Below are positions 1 to 9,776 of a DNA stretch of 64,000 nucleotides, one piece after another. The DNA is from Nocardia salmonicida NBRC 13393 (GTDB lineage Bacteria > Actinomycetota > Actinomycetes > Mycobacteriales > Mycobacteriaceae): assembly GCF_001613085.1 (NCBI RefSeq), contig NZ_BDBR01000008.1:248001-312000 (forward strand), in the 5' to 3' direction. Numbering within the stretch: the stretch's first letter is position 1; each line of letters begins with the position of its first letter. The notes beneath the pieces were generated by a model. It was not told where the DNA came from and did no database searches. It was given only the letters and a program-made list of their open reading frames with translations. The position numbers and the translations under genes were made by a program.

Positions 1-1103
1 CCGTGCACATCCGTCACCCCCTGCAGGCCTTCGACCGCCGCAATTTCGCCCCCGAGAATCCGCGCAGCTTCGACACCGTCGCCCTGGCCGGTGCGCGCGC
101 CGCCGCCCGCCCGTCACGGCCGCGGCCACCGCTGCTCACCGCGCCGTTGCCGCCCGCTCCCGCCACGGATGTCGCACTGGCGGAACTGATCTCGTTCGCC
201 GAGCATCCGGTGCGCGCGTTCCTGTGGCAGCGGCTCGGCCTGCGGGTGCCCGAGGAATCCGAGGACATCGCCGATCAGCTCCCGATCGAACTCGACGGCC
301 TGGCGAAGTGGGACCTGGGCGAACGAATGCTGACCGCCCGCCTCACCGGCGCCGACCCGGCAGGGCTGCGCGCCGCCGAATGGCGTCGGGGAACGTTGCC
401 CCCCTTCGGTTTCGGGGCCAAGGTGCTCGACGAAGTGGAGGGCACCGTCGACACTCTCGTCCGCACCGCACTGCCCGACTACGAAGCGCCACCGCGCGCC
501 GTCGACATCGCCATCGACCTCGGCAACGGCCGGACCCTCGCGGGCACCGTGCCCGAGGTCCGTGGGGAAACCCTGGTGCGCACCACCTACTCACGTCTGG
601 CGCCGAAACACCGCCTCGCGTCCTGGGTTTCGCTGCTGGCCCTCGCCGCCATCGAAGACCGATCGTGGCAGGCGATCAGTACGGGGCGAGGTCAATTCCG
701 TAGCAGGCCGGTGGCCAGATCGGTGATCACCGCACCCGAAGCGCCTGCCGCACTGGCGATCCTGCGTGACCTGGTCCGGTTGCGCGACGAAGGGCTGTGC
801 GAACCGCTGCCCTGCGCGCCCGCCGCCACCGCCGCCTATGCCGAGCGCCGATTCCGCGGTGACAGCGTGGCCGACGCCCTGCTCGCGGCCGAACACTCCT
901 TCGACGGTGGCCCCAACGGGCCCGACAAGTTCGGTGACCACACCGATCGCTACCTGCGCTATGTATGGGGCCGCGCACCCCGATTCGCCGGTCTCGCCAC
1001 CGAACCCAGCCGACCGGGCGAGCCGGAGAGCACCCACTTCGGAGCTCTCGCGCGCCGCTGGTGGGCGCCGCTACTCGCCGCCGAGAGTCAGGGACAGCCG
1101 TGA
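1..1103 (+). CDS. recC: RecC, exodeoxyribonuclease V gamma subunit (C-terminal part)
   Basis: This is the C-terminal ~367 residues of RecC, the subunit of the RecBCD helicase-nuclease that holds the split DNA strands and scans for Chi. The reading frame is open from the window edge, so the true start lies upstream. The visible part has the RecC C-terminal inactive-nuclease character (SFAEHPVRAFLWQRLGLRV near the middle, a WRRGTLPPFGFG stretch) and ends with a typical C-terminal WW-containing tail. Identification rests on these features plus context: its TGA overlaps the GTG of recB (GTGA, 1100-1103), and recD follows, giving the recC-recB-recD order usual in actinobacteria. Strong call for the family; the N-terminal helicase-like part cannot be checked. 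Confidence 0.93.
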   Translation, partial: VHIRHPLQAFDRRNFAPENPRSFDTVALAGARAAARPSRPRPPLLTAPLPPAPATDVALAELISFAEHPVRAFLWQRLGLRVPEESEDIADQLPIELDGLAKWDLGERMLTARLTGADPAGLRAAEWRRGTLPPFGFGAKVLDEVEGTVDTLVRTALPDYEAPPRAVDIAIDLGNGRTLAGTVPEVRGETLVRTTYSRLAPKHRLASWVSLLALAAIEDRSWQAISTGRGQFRSRPVARSVITAPEAPAALAILRDLVRLRDEGLCEPLPCAPAATAAYAERRFRGDSVADALLAAEHSFDGGPNGPDKFGDHTDRYLRYVWGRAPRFAGLATEPSRPGEPESTHFGALARRWWAPLLAAESQGQP

Positions 1104-4100
1104 CGGGCACCGTATCGGCACCGACCGCGTTCGACGCCACGGGTCCGCTGCCCCAGGGCACCACCGTGCTCGAGGCCAGCGCGGGCACCGGCAAAACGCA
1201 CGCCATTGTCGGGCTCGCGGTGCGATACGTCGCCGAGGCGGGTATCGCGATCACCGAATTGCTCCTGGTCACCTTCAGCCGGGCGGCCACCCAGGAACTG
1301 CGTGAACGCACCAGGGATCGTTTCGTCACGGTGGCGACCGCACTGGCCGAGCCCGACACGGCACGCCACCACCAGGACGAACTCGTTCGGGCGATGGCCG
1401 ATGCCGACCCCGCGACCGTGCGGCTGCGCAGGCACCGCTTGCTCACCGCCCTCGCCGATTTCGACGCGGGCACCATCGCCACCACCCACTCGTTCTGTCA
1501 GCGGATGCTCGACGAACTCGGTCTGGCCGGTGAACACGATCCGGGCGCCCGGCTGGTCGAATCGGTGGACGAACTCGTCGCCACCGTGGCCGACGACCTG
1601 TATCTGGCCCGCTACGCCCGCGACCGCGCCCCCTTCACGGTGCGCGATGCCCATACCCTGGCGCTGGCGGCGGTGCACGACCGCCACGCCGACCTCGCGC
1701 CGCGCACCGACGGTGCGGCGGGGGAGCGTGTCGCCTTCGCGAGCGCCGTGCGCGCCGAAACCGAACGCCGCAAACGCCGTGCGGGACTGCGTGATTTCGA
1801 CGATCTGCTCGTGCTGCTGCACGATGTGCTGGCCGACCCGGACCACGGGCCACGCGCCTGCGCCAGGATCAGGCAGCGGTACCGGGTGGCGCTGGTCGAC
1901 GAATTCCAGGACACCGATCCCCTGCAGTGGGACATCCTGCGCCTGGCCTTCCACCAGCACGCCACCCTCGTGCTGGTCGGCGACCCGAAGCAGGCCATCT
2001 ACGCCTTCCGCGGCGCCGAGGTGCTCAGCTATCTCGACGCCGTGGCGTTGGCGGACCGCCGCAGCGAGCTCACCCGCAACTGGCGCAGCGACGCCGGACT
2101 GCTGCGCGCCATCGACCACCTGTGTGGCGGTGCGGAATTGGGTCACCCCGAGATCAGCGTGTATCCGGTCACCCCGACCCGCCCGACGACCCGCCTGCAC
2201 GGTGAACCCGAGACGATCAGTCCGCTGCGACTGCGGGTGCTGCCTCGGACCGGGGCCGGTCCGCGCAATCGGTCGGGGTTCCCGTCGGTGGGCAGACAGC
2301 GCGCCAAGGTCGCCGACGACCTGGCCGCCGACATCGTCACCCTGCTCGAATCCGGCACCGCCATCGATGCCAAACCCACACGCGGCGGGGATCATTCGCT
2401 CAGCGAGGTCGGCGACGGCCGGGTGCGCAGGCCGATCGGACCCGGCGATATCGCGGTGCTGGTCCGCACCCGATCCCAGATCGACGTGGTGCGTGCGGCG
2501 TTGGACCGGGTCGGGGTCGCCTCCGTCCTCGCCGGGGGCACCAGTGTCTTCGCGACCGTCGCCGCGACCGACTGGCTGTGGGTGCTGCGGGCCCTGGAAC
2601 AGCCGCATCGCGGTGACCGGGTGCGCCTGGCCGCGTGCACACCGATCCTCGGCGTGACCGCTGCCGAGATCGACTCGGGCGGTGCCGATCTCGTCGGCCG
2701 GGTCTCGACTCAATTGCGCGACGCCGCCCGGTTGTTCGCGCGCGCCGGATTCGCCGCCGTGTTCGACAAGCTCGCCACCGAAACCGATCTCGCGCCGCGC
2801 CTGCTCGCGGTGGACAACGGCGAACGAGAACTCACCGACCTGCGTCACCTCGCGCAGTTGCTCGACGAGGTCGCGCTGGCCGAGGGACTGGGCCTGACCG
2901 CGCTCACCCGCTGGCTCGCCGACCGCGTGCGCGACCCGGAGGCCGGCAGCATCAGCGGTCGCAGCCGCAGGCTCGATCGGGACGCGGCGGCAGTGCAGAT
3001 CGCCACCGTGCACGCCAGCAAGGGCCTCGAATTCCCCATCGTCTACCTGCCTTTCACCTGGGACAGCGCCAAGAATCCCTATCCCGCGACGCTGCTGTTC
3101 CACGACGACAACGGCACCAGGGTCCTCGATATCGGCGGCAAGGAGGCTCCCGGTTACGGCGAGCGCCAATTGCGGTGCGAGGCCGAGGAATCGGGGGAGG
3201 AGCTGCGGCTGCTGTATGTGGCGCTGACCCGGGCGATGTGTCAGGTCGTCGCGTGGTGGGCGCCCGCGGTGACCACCGGCGCCGCCCCGCTGCACCGAAT
3301 GATGCTGGGCCGGCGGCCGGGTTCGGCGCAGGTACCGCGCCGGGCGGAGATCCCCGCCGATACCGCTGCGGCGCAGAGGATTTCCGAGTGGGCGGCGTCG
3401 GCTACGGACGTGATCTCGGTGACGATGGTCGATCGCCCCGAGGATGTCGCGCCCCGGCGGGTGCGCACCGAGCTGCCGACCGGTGAGCTGGCGGCCGCGG
3501 GGTTCACCCGCGCGCTCGACCAGCAGTGGCGGCGCACCTCGTACTCGGCGCTCACCGCCGGTGCGCACGACGCGCCAGGGGTGAACGACGAGGAACCCGA
3601 GGACGGCCCGGGTCCGGACGACGAGCCGACCGAGGCGCCGGTCGACGCCCTCACCGGCAGCACGGCCGCTCCGTCGTTGATGAACGATCTGCCCTATGGC
3701 GCCGAGTTCGGCACGCTGGTCCACGGCGTTCTCGAAACGGTCGATACCTCGGTGCCCGATCTCGCCGCCGAGGTCCACCGACGGTGTGTCGAGGCGGTCG
3801 AGCACACGATGGCCGAGCTCGACGTCGAGGTCCTGTCGTCAGCGTTGCTCGAAGTCCTGCGCACCCCGGCCGATTTCGGTTCCCTGGCCGCCGTCGCGAC
3901 CCGGGACCGGCTCAACGAACTGGAATTCGAACTGCCGCTCGGCGGCGGCGATGCCCCCGGTGCGCGCTCGGCGGGGATGCACGCCATCGCCGCGCTGCTG
4001 CGCACCCACCTCCCCGCCGACGACGATCTGGCCGGGTACGCCGATCATGTTGCCGCACTGCCTGATACGGTGCTGCGCGGCTATCTCACCGGCAGTATCG

Positions 4101-4462
4101 ACGCCGTCCTGCGGGTGCCCGACGGAACGGGTGGGCTCCGCTATCTCATCGTCGACTACAAGACCAACCGGCTCGGCACCGGCGACCTCACCGTCGAGCA
4201 CTACCGTCGCGACCACATGGTCGCGGAGATGATCCGTTCGCACTATCCGCTGCAGGCGCTGCTGTATGCCGTCGCGCTGCACCGTTATCTGCGCTGGCGG
4301 CTGCCGGACTACGATCCCGCCCACCATCTGGGTGGGGCGAGGTATCTGTTCGTGCGCGGCATGATCGGCACGTCGACGCCGCCGGGCCACGGCGTTTTCG
4401 ATTGGTACCCGTCCGCGCGACTCGTTGTCGCGCTGTCGGATCTGCTCGCGGGGCAGCGATGA
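1100..4462 (+). CDS. recB: RecB, exodeoxyribonuclease V beta subunit (helicase-nuclease)
   Basis: RecB is the 3'-5' SF1A helicase and nuclease of RecBCD, which processes double-strand breaks for homologous recombination. The 1120-residue protein shows Walker A ASAGTGKT (about residues 26-33), the DEFQDTDPLQW Walker B motif, VGDPKQAIYAFRGA, NWRS, the ATVHASKGLEFP motif and LLYVALTRA, followed by an acidic linker and a C-terminal RecB nuclease domain with GTLVHG and DYKTN (D1019, K1021). The GTG start at 1100 overlaps the recC stop and immediately precedes the conserved N-terminus; an in-frame upstream ATG exists but lies wholly inside recC. The stop overlaps the recD start (ATGA), so translation of the three genes is probably coupled. 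Length and motif order are normal. Confidence 0.96.
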   Translation: MTGTVSAPTAFDATGPLPQGTTVLEASAGTGKTHAIVGLAVRYVAEAGIAITELLLVTFSRAATQELRERTRDRFVTVATALAEPDTARHHQDELVRAMADADPATVRLRRHRLLTALADFDAGTIATTHSFCQRMLDELGLAGEHDPGARLVESVDELVATVADDLYLARYARDRAPFTVRDAHTLALAAVHDRHADLAPRTDGAAGERVAFASAVRAETERRKRRAGLRDFDDLLVLLHDVLADPDHGPRACARIRQRYRVALVDEFQDTDPLQWDILRLAFHQHATLVLVGDPKQAIYAFRGAEVLSYLDAVALADRRSELTRNWRSDAGLLRAIDHLCGGAELGHPEISVYPVTPTRPTTRLHGEPETISPLRLRVLPRTGAGPRNRSGFPSVGRQRAKVADDLAADIVTLLESGTAIDAKPTRGGDHSLSEVGDGRVRRPIGPGDIAVLVRTRSQIDVVRAALDRVGVASVLAGGTSVFATVAATDWLWVLRALEQPHRGDRVRLAACTPILGVTAAEIDSGGADLVGRVSTQLRDAARLFARAGFAAVFDKLATETDLAPRLLAVDNGERELTDLRHLAQLLDEVALAEGLGLTALTRWLADRVRDPEAGSISGRSRRLDRDAAAVQIATVHASKGLEFPIVYLPFTWDSAKNPYPATLLFHDDNGTRVLDIGGKEAPGYGERQLRCEAEESGEELRLLYVALTRAMCQVVAWWAPAVTTGAAPLHRMMLGRRPGSAQVPRRAEIPADTAAAQRISEWAASATDVISVTMVDRPEDVAPRRVRTELPTGELAAAGFTRALDQQWRRTSYSALTAGAHDAPGVNDEEPEDGPGPDDEPTEAPVDALTGSTAAPSLMNDLPYGAEFGTLVHGVLETVDTSVPDLAAEVHRRCVEAVEHTMAELDVEVLSSALLEVLRTPADFGSLAAVATRDRLNELEFELPLGGGDAPGARSAGMHAIAALLRTHLPADDDLAGYADHVAALPDTVLRGYLTGSIDAVLRVPDGTGGLRYLIVDYKTNRLGTGDLTVEHYRRDHMVAEMIRSHYPLQALLYAVALHRYLRWRLPDYDPAHHLGGARYLFVRGMIGTSTPPGHGVFDWYPSARLVVALSDLLAGQR

Positions 4463-6354
4463 CCTCTATTCAGGTGGCGCAGCGGGGGACCGGATTGCTG
4501 CGGGTGTTCAACGAAGCGGGCGTCCTGTCCGCCGCCGACGTGCACGTGGCGGTGCGGTTGGGTCGGATGGGGCGCGAGGACAGCGAGGACGTGCTGTTCG
4601 TGGCGGCCCTGGCTGTGCGCGCGGTGCGCTCGGGATCGGTGTGTCTCGAGCTGGCTCGGATGCGTGAGATCGGCATCGACGCCGACGAAACTCGCGACGG
4701 CGCCACGGGAATCGACCCGACGACCCTGCCGTGGCCGGACATCGATCGGGTGCTCACCGCCCTGCGTCGCAGTCCGCTGATCCGCGGCGGGCAGTCCGGT
4801 CCGCTGCGCCCGTTGCGGATCGTCGAAGCCGACGCCGAGGGCGGCGCGCTGCTCTACCTCGACCGGTACTACCAGCAGGAACAGACCCTGCGACGAGTGC
4901 TCACCGAACGCAGTGCCGATCACCCCGCGATCGATACCGAACTCGTGCGCGCACAACTGGATCGGCTCTTCGCCGACCCCCTCGGCGACGGTCCCGACCG
5001 GCAACGCTTGGCCGCGGCCCTCGCCGCGACCCACTGGACCACCGTCGTCGCCGGTGGTCCCGGCACCGGCAAAACCCACACCATCGCCCGCATCCTGGCC
5101 CTGCTCACCGCCCACCGCGGGGCCTCGCCGAAGTTGCCCGCCCTGCGTATCGCCCTCGCCGCGCCCACGGGCAAAGCGGCGGCCCGGCTGCAGGAAGCGG
5201 TGCGCGAACAAGCCGCCGTCCTCGGCCTGCCCGAACTCACCGCCTCGACCCTGCACCGTCTGCTGGGCTGGCAACGTGGCCGCACCACCCGATTCCGCCA
5301 CCACGAACACAACCGCCTGCCCTACGACGTCGTGGTGGTCGACGAGACCTCGATGGTGTCGCTGACGATGATGAGTCACCTGTTCTCGGCCCTGCGCCCC
5401 GATACCCGCCTGGTGCTCGTCGGCGATCCCGACCAGCTCGCCTCGGTCGACGCGGGTGCGGTGCTGGCCGACCTCGTGGCCGGACCGGTCAGCGGTGCGC
5501 CGAACGAGGCGCTGCGTGCGGTGCTGGGCGAGGTGGACCTGCCCGGTGCGCAGGCACCCTCGCTCACCGACCTCGAACAGCGGCGTCTGCAAGGCGGGAT
5601 CGTTCGATTGACCAGGGGTAGAAGGTTCGGCGGGCGCATCGCCGACCTGGCCGTGGCCGTTCGCGCGGGCGACGCGGACACGGCGTTGGCCATTCTGCGG
5701 GCGGGCGGAGATGATGTGTCGCTGTGCGCCCCCGACGACACCCGCGCTGTCCGGGCGGATGTGACAACCGCCGCCCTTGCCGTCACCGCCGCCGCCGAGG
5801 CGGGCGACGCGAGCGGGGCGCTGACCGCACTGGAGTCGCACCGATTGCTCTGCGCCCATCGCCAGGGCCCCTTCGGCGTGGAACGCTGGGACCGGATGGC
5901 GGCCGAGTGGGCCGCGGCCGGTGGCGCGGGACCCGAAGGGCCGCAATCGGTCTGGTACCCCGGCCAGCCGCTGCTGGTCACCGCCAACGACCACGAGGCC
6001 CGGATCTACAACGGCGACACCGGCGTCATCATCCGCCGCCCCGACGGCTCTCTGCGCGCGGCCCTGCAACGCGGCAGCGAGCCCTATCTGGTCCACCCGA
6101 CTCAATTCCCCGCCGTGGTCACGGTTTTCGCCATGACCATCCACCGCAGCCAGGGCAGCCAGTACGACACCGTCTCGGTCGTCCTCCCCGAACCCGAATC
6201 CACGTTGCTCACCAGGGAACTCCTCTACACAGCCATCACCAGGGCCCGCACCCATGTCCGGATCATCGGTACCGAGGACTCCATCCGCGCCGCGATCGGG
6301 CGCCGCGTCCTGCGAGCGAGCGGCCTGTCCAGAACTGTTGCGCCACAGGAATAG
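4459..6354 (+). CDS. recD: RecD, exodeoxyribonuclease V alpha subunit (5'-3' helicase)
   Basis: RecD is the 5'-3' SF1B helicase motor of RecBCD. The 631-residue protein carries an N-terminal RecD domain, Walker A GGPGTGKT at residues 199-206, DETSMVSL (Walker B), VGDPDQLASVDAG, and C-terminal motifs MTIHRSQGSQYDTV and LLYTAITRA of the UvrD-like C-terminal domain. The ATG at 4459 overlaps the recB stop (ATGA) and gives a normal N-terminus, so it is preferred over in-frame starts inside recB. Last gene of the recCBD operon; the next gene is on the opposite strand and ends 82 bp away. Confidence 0.96.
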   Translation: MTSIQVAQRGTGLLRVFNEAGVLSAADVHVAVRLGRMGREDSEDVLFVAALAVRAVRSGSVCLELARMREIGIDADETRDGATGIDPTTLPWPDIDRVLTALRRSPLIRGGQSGPLRPLRIVEADAEGGALLYLDRYYQQEQTLRRVLTERSADHPAIDTELVRAQLDRLFADPLGDGPDRQRLAAALAATHWTTVVAGGPGTGKTHTIARILALLTAHRGASPKLPALRIALAAPTGKAAARLQEAVREQAAVLGLPELTASTLHRLLGWQRGRTTRFRHHEHNRLPYDVVVVDETSMVSLTMMSHLFSALRPDTRLVLVGDPDQLASVDAGAVLADLVAGPVSGAPNEALRAVLGEVDLPGAQAPSLTDLEQRRLQGGIVRLTRGRRFGGRIADLAVAVRAGDADTALAILRAGGDDVSLCAPDDTRAVRADVTTAALAVTAAAEAGDASGALTALESHRLLCAHRQGPFGVERWDRMAAEWAAAGGAGPEGPQSVWYPGQPLLVTANDHEARIYNGDTGVIIRRPDGSLRAALQRGSEPYLVHPTQFPAVVTVFAMTIHRSQGSQYDTVSVVLPEPESTLLTRELLYTAITRARTHVRIIGTEDSIRAAIGRRVLRASGLSRTVAPQE

Positions 6355-6436
6355 TCGCTGGCTTTCCGGGTCTCGGACGTGTTGTTCGAAGTCGCGGTGC
6401 GCGGTCGCTCGTGGTGAGCGACCGGATCCCGATGCG

Positions 6437-8665
6437 TCAGCGAGCTGAGCTGCGCGACCAGTTCCAGGACCACCACTGGTCGTCGTCGAGGTCGTCGAGG
6501 ACGGGGGTTTCGATCCGGGTGCGGAGGTTGTCGGGCAGCGGGTCGAGGGCGGGGAGGATATCGGGGGAGAGGTTGCTCAGGTAGTCCGCGTCCAAGCGGC
6601 CGCTGGTCTGCCAACGGTCGATATTGCGTTCGGCGACAAGGTGTTCCGGGTTCAGCAGCGCCAAGGCGATGAGGGTGCCGAGTGCGGTGCCGATCGCGGC
6701 GCGCGGCACCCAGCTCCAGCGCAGTCGCGCGATGGCGATCAACACGAGGACGTAGACGAGGCCGACCCAGAGCTCGCACGTGGTCACCAGCAGTCGCAGC
6801 ACAGTGAACCCGTAGGCCTGCTGATAGGTCCACATCCGGCCGAGCGCGGAGCACACGATCACCAGCGCCAGCACGCTCACCGCGCTCAGCAGGATGCGCA
6901 GCGACCGGCGGTCGGCGGCGGTTTCCTGCACCGACCAGTGCAAGACGGCCAGAATCACGGCCAGCGTCAGAATGCTCACCGCTGACAACTGCCAGAAACC
7001 GCTGCGCGCGTACTCGGCGTAGGTCAGACCCGCGGTGCGCTGCACGTAGTCGTCGCCGCCGAACAGCGCGACGAACTGCGCGCCGACGAACACCGCGAAC
7101 AGCACGGTCAACGCCCCGACGGGCAGCATCCACTCACTGCGCGACCACAGCCGCACCGGCCGCACCGAATCCGCCGCGTGCGCAGGCGGCCCCGCCAGCA
7201 GATACAGCGCCGCCAGCACGCCCACCATGACGACCGCGAACAGGAGGATCCACTGCCACGCCGCCGGAGCGTCCACGGTCGGAACGACCCCGTTCAACAG
7301 CTTCGCGAAGGTCGCGTCCGCCCCGCCGAGCAGGGGCACGAACACCACCAGCAACGCCGCGGTCGCGGCTACCGACACCCCGTACCGACGGACAGTGGAG
7401 GTCCCCGTCGACCGCGACTCCCGCAACCCCGAGAACGCCCACGGCACAGCGCCGAACGACGCCAACGGCACCGCGAACATGTCGTGCACGATGCCGCGCA
7501 CACTGCGTCGTCCCAACACCGCCAACGACCCGGCGACACACGCCGCGATCACACACAGTACGAACAGCCATCCCGCCGCCCGGACCGTCCCCACACCGAG
7601 CAGCACAATCGCCGCCGTCGCCCACCAAGCCCGATCACCGATCGAAACGGAGTGGGAAGCGACCTCGTTTTTCGCGGACTTCACGCCGTCGTCGGCCTCG
7701 CCAACCGTGGGTCGGTCGCTCGTGGGATCGGCCGATCGATCGGTGGGCGTGCGTCCGTCGCTCGTCGCGGCGTTCGCGGGCGCGGTGTTGTCGCCCGTGC
7801 CCGTCTCCGCGGTGCGGCCCGATGCGGTCTCTTCAGTGACTGCCGCTCCCTCGGTGTTCGGCGCTGCGAGACCGTCAGATGCTGAAGGTGTCAGTGGCTC
7901 AGCAGGTTTCGCGCCAGGAACTTGGCCCGTGGTCGGCACCGCCGCACGCGGAGCGGTCGCAGGTGGTCCTCCGGCAGTCGGAGCCGAATCCGATGCGCTC
8001 TCCTCCGGCGTTCCGCGCGACCGGGCGCGATAGTCGACCGCGCAGAGGGCTCCGGTGATGGCGACACCCGTGATCAGCCAGCCGATGCCGGGACGGTCGA
8101 GCGGGATCACGGTGGCGCCGACGATTCCGGCGATGGCCGCGGCGGGGAGGACGCCGGGTGGGCGCGCTACGCGCTGCCAGCGTGGGGGGACAGGCGGAAT
8201 GGGCGGTGGCATGACGGTTGGCGACATCGTCGGCCAAGCGGCGGCTCGTGCGGCGTCGGGCCCGGGATGAACGGTGGTGCGACTCGCGGCGAGCAGGGTC
8301 GCGAACGGCACCGAGTCGGCGGGGCTCTGTGTCGCAGGCGATGCTGCGTCCGGCTCCGGTGCCGTGGTCTTGGTGAGCACAGCTGTCGACTGGGTACCGG
8401 GGCTTGTCGCACCGCCATCCACCTGCGGATCGCTCCCTGCCTCGGATGAAACACCGGAGTCGGGCACGATCGGCTTGTTCGCTGGGGCGTCTGCCGACTT
8501 CCTGGATCCCGTTGTGCCGGTTACTGTCACGGCATTGCTGGCGACAGCGTCGGGGGGCGAAGCAGTCGCGGTCGTCTCGGTGCCGTGCTCACCGGCAACG
8601 GCCTGTGTAGCGGCATTTCGGCTGTCGGCCGGGATCGGTCCCTCGGCTATCGGCTTGTCGGACAT
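6437..8665 (-). CDS. DUF4153/DUF4173-family polytopic membrane protein with long disordered N-terminus
   Basis: Function unknown. The first ~340 residues are low-complexity, rich in Ala, Pro, Thr, Ser and acidic residues, with two weak hydrophobic stretches (around PAAAIAGIVGATVI and GWLITGVAITGALCAVDYR). The C-terminal ~400 residues contain about ten strongly hydrophobic helices and the TYAEYARSGFWQL segment characteristic of the DUF4153/DUF4173 membrane family. The start is well supported by an AGGAGGGG ribosome binding site just upstream of the ATG. It lies 73 bp downstream of the two-component genes on the same strand and may be co-transcribed with them; such an association is common for this family in actinobacteria. 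I cannot decide between the two DUF names. Confidence 0.8.
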   Translation of the reverse strand: MSDKPIAEGPIPADSRNAATQAVAGEHGTETTATASPPDAVASNAVTVTGTTGSRKSADAPANKPIVPDSGVSSEAGSDPQVDGGATSPGTQSTAVLTKTTAPEPDAASPATQSPADSVPFATLLAASRTTVHPGPDAARAAAWPTMSPTVMPPPIPPVPPRWQRVARPPGVLPAAAIAGIVGATVIPLDRPGIGWLITGVAITGALCAVDYRARSRGTPEESASDSAPTAGGPPATAPRAAVPTTGQVPGAKPAEPLTPSASDGLAAPNTEGAAVTEETASGRTAETGTGDNTAPANAATSDGRTPTDRSADPTSDRPTVGEADDGVKSAKNEVASHSVSIGDRAWWATAAIVLLGVGTVRAAGWLFVLCVIAACVAGSLAVLGRRSVRGIVHDMFAVPLASFGAVPWAFSGLRESRSTGTSTVRRYGVSVAATAALLVVFVPLLGGADATFAKLLNGVVPTVDAPAAWQWILLFAVVMVGVLAALYLLAGPPAHAADSVRPVRLWSRSEWMLPVGALTVLFAVFVGAQFVALFGGDDYVQRTAGLTYAEYARSGFWQLSAVSILTLAVILAVLHWSVQETAADRRSLRILLSAVSVLALVIVCSALGRMWTYQQAYGFTVLRLLVTTCELWVGLVYVLVLIAIARLRWSWVPRAAIGTALGTLIALALLNPEHLVAERNIDRWQTSGRLDADYLSNLSPDILPALDPLPDNLRTRIETPVLDDLDDDQWWSWNWSRSSAR

Positions 8666-8738
8666 GGATTTCCCCTCCTGGAGGTGTGCGGATTCGTCCC
8701 GGCACCGAGGTGCCGGGAGGGTGATGTGGATGTAGGGG

Positions 8739-9776
8739 TCAGTCCGTGGGGAGGACGACGCGCATGCGCGAGCCGGGGTCGGCGACGGCGATGGAGCCGC
8801 CGTGCAGGTCGATCACCCAGCGGGCGATGGCCAGGCCGAGGCCGGTGCCGCCGCCGTCGGTGCGCCCGCCACGGGTGAAACGGTCGAAGACGGTGGCGCG
8901 CTCGGCTTCCGGAATGCCGGGGCCGTCGTCCTGGATCTCGAGGACGGTCCCCTCGGGTCCGGTCGACGCCGAGACGCGGACCTCACCGCCGGACGGACCG
9001 TGCCTGGCCGCGTTGTCGAGCAGGTTGAACAGCACCTGGTGCAGGCGCGCCCGGTCGGCGAACACGGTCGCGCAGGCGGGTTCGATCGAGGTGGTGAACC
9101 GGACGCCGCGGCCGAGCGCGGCGGTCATCACCTCGGCTTCGGCGATCACCTCCGCCAACAGTGGTGTCAGCGGCAGGATTTCGCGATCCAGCGTGAACGC
9201 CCCCGCCTCGATGCTGGACAGGTCGAGGAGTTCGGAGACGAGTAGACCGAGGCGTTCGGTCTGGGCCAGCGCGGTGCGCAGCGTCGCCGGTTCGGGTTCG
9301 CTCACCCCGTCGACCAAGTTCTCCAGGACGGCGTGCAGTGCGGTCACCGGGGTGCGCAGCTCATGGGACACATTGGCGATGAGGTCACGACGTTGCCGGT
9401 CGGCGGCGGCCAGGTCGGCGGCCATCTGGTTGAACGCCGTCGCCAGCTGACCCACTTCGTCCTGCGAGGTTGCCCGCACACGAAAGCTGTAGTCGCCCTG
9501 AGCCATCCGCCGAGCGGCCGAGGTCATCTCGCGCAGCGGGCGGGTGATCCCGTGCGCGAGGAACTGTGAGGTGAGCAGCGCGATCCCGATCGCGGCCACG
9601 GTGGTGCGCGGCGGCAGCCAGCCGATCTTCAGCCGGAAGTACCCGAATGCCACACCGCCCGAACACAACATCAACACGGCCAGTTTGAGTTTGATCGATC
9701 GCAGTCGGTCCAGTGGCCGCGGCAGCACGTCGGCGATCCGGTCCATCAACGCGGCGGTGCGTTCCGGCGCCGTCAT
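8739..9776 (-). CDS. Sensor histidine kinase (HAMP, HisKA, HATPase_c)
   Basis: Membrane sensor kinase of an OmpR-type two-component system, partner of the regulator encoded just upstream. The 345-residue protein has two N-terminal hydrophobic helices separated by only a few residues, so there is almost no extracytoplasmic sensor. A HAMP segment follows (GITRPLREM to about MAADL), then the phospho-acceptor motif SHELRTP with His138, an N box (NLLDNAARHG), G1 (DDGPGIP) and G2 (GTGLGLAI). The ATG at 9776 overlaps the stop of the response regulator (ATGA), the reason for choosing it over upstream in-frame codons that lie inside the regulator gene. The stimulus is not deducible; the tiny loop suggests intramembrane or envelope-stress sensing. 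Confidence 0.9.
   Translation of the reverse strand: MTAPERTAALMDRIADVLPRPLDRLRSIKLKLAVLMLCSGGVAFGYFRLKIGWLPPRTTVAAIGIALLTSQFLAHGITRPLREMTSAARRMAQGDYSFRVRATSQDEVGQLATAFNQMAADLAAADRQRRDLIANVSHELRTPVTALHAVLENLVDGVSEPEPATLRTALAQTERLGLLVSELLDLSSIEAGAFTLDREILPLTPLLAEVIAEAEVMTAALGRGVRFTTSIEPACATVFADRARLHQVLFNLLDNAARHGPSGGEVRVSASTGPEGTVLEIQDDGPGIPEAERATVFDRFTRGGRTDGGGTGLGLAIARWVIDLHGGSIAVADPGSRMRVVLPTD

Noticed and set aside
1088-3805. 905-codon open frame on the minus strand inside recB, and similar long antisense frames elsewhere (10566-13796, 44259-47192, 59325-61709)
   Set aside because: They run antisense to genes with clear conserved motifs, show no known domains and are rich in Arg/Gly/His as expected for shadow frames of high-GC codons.
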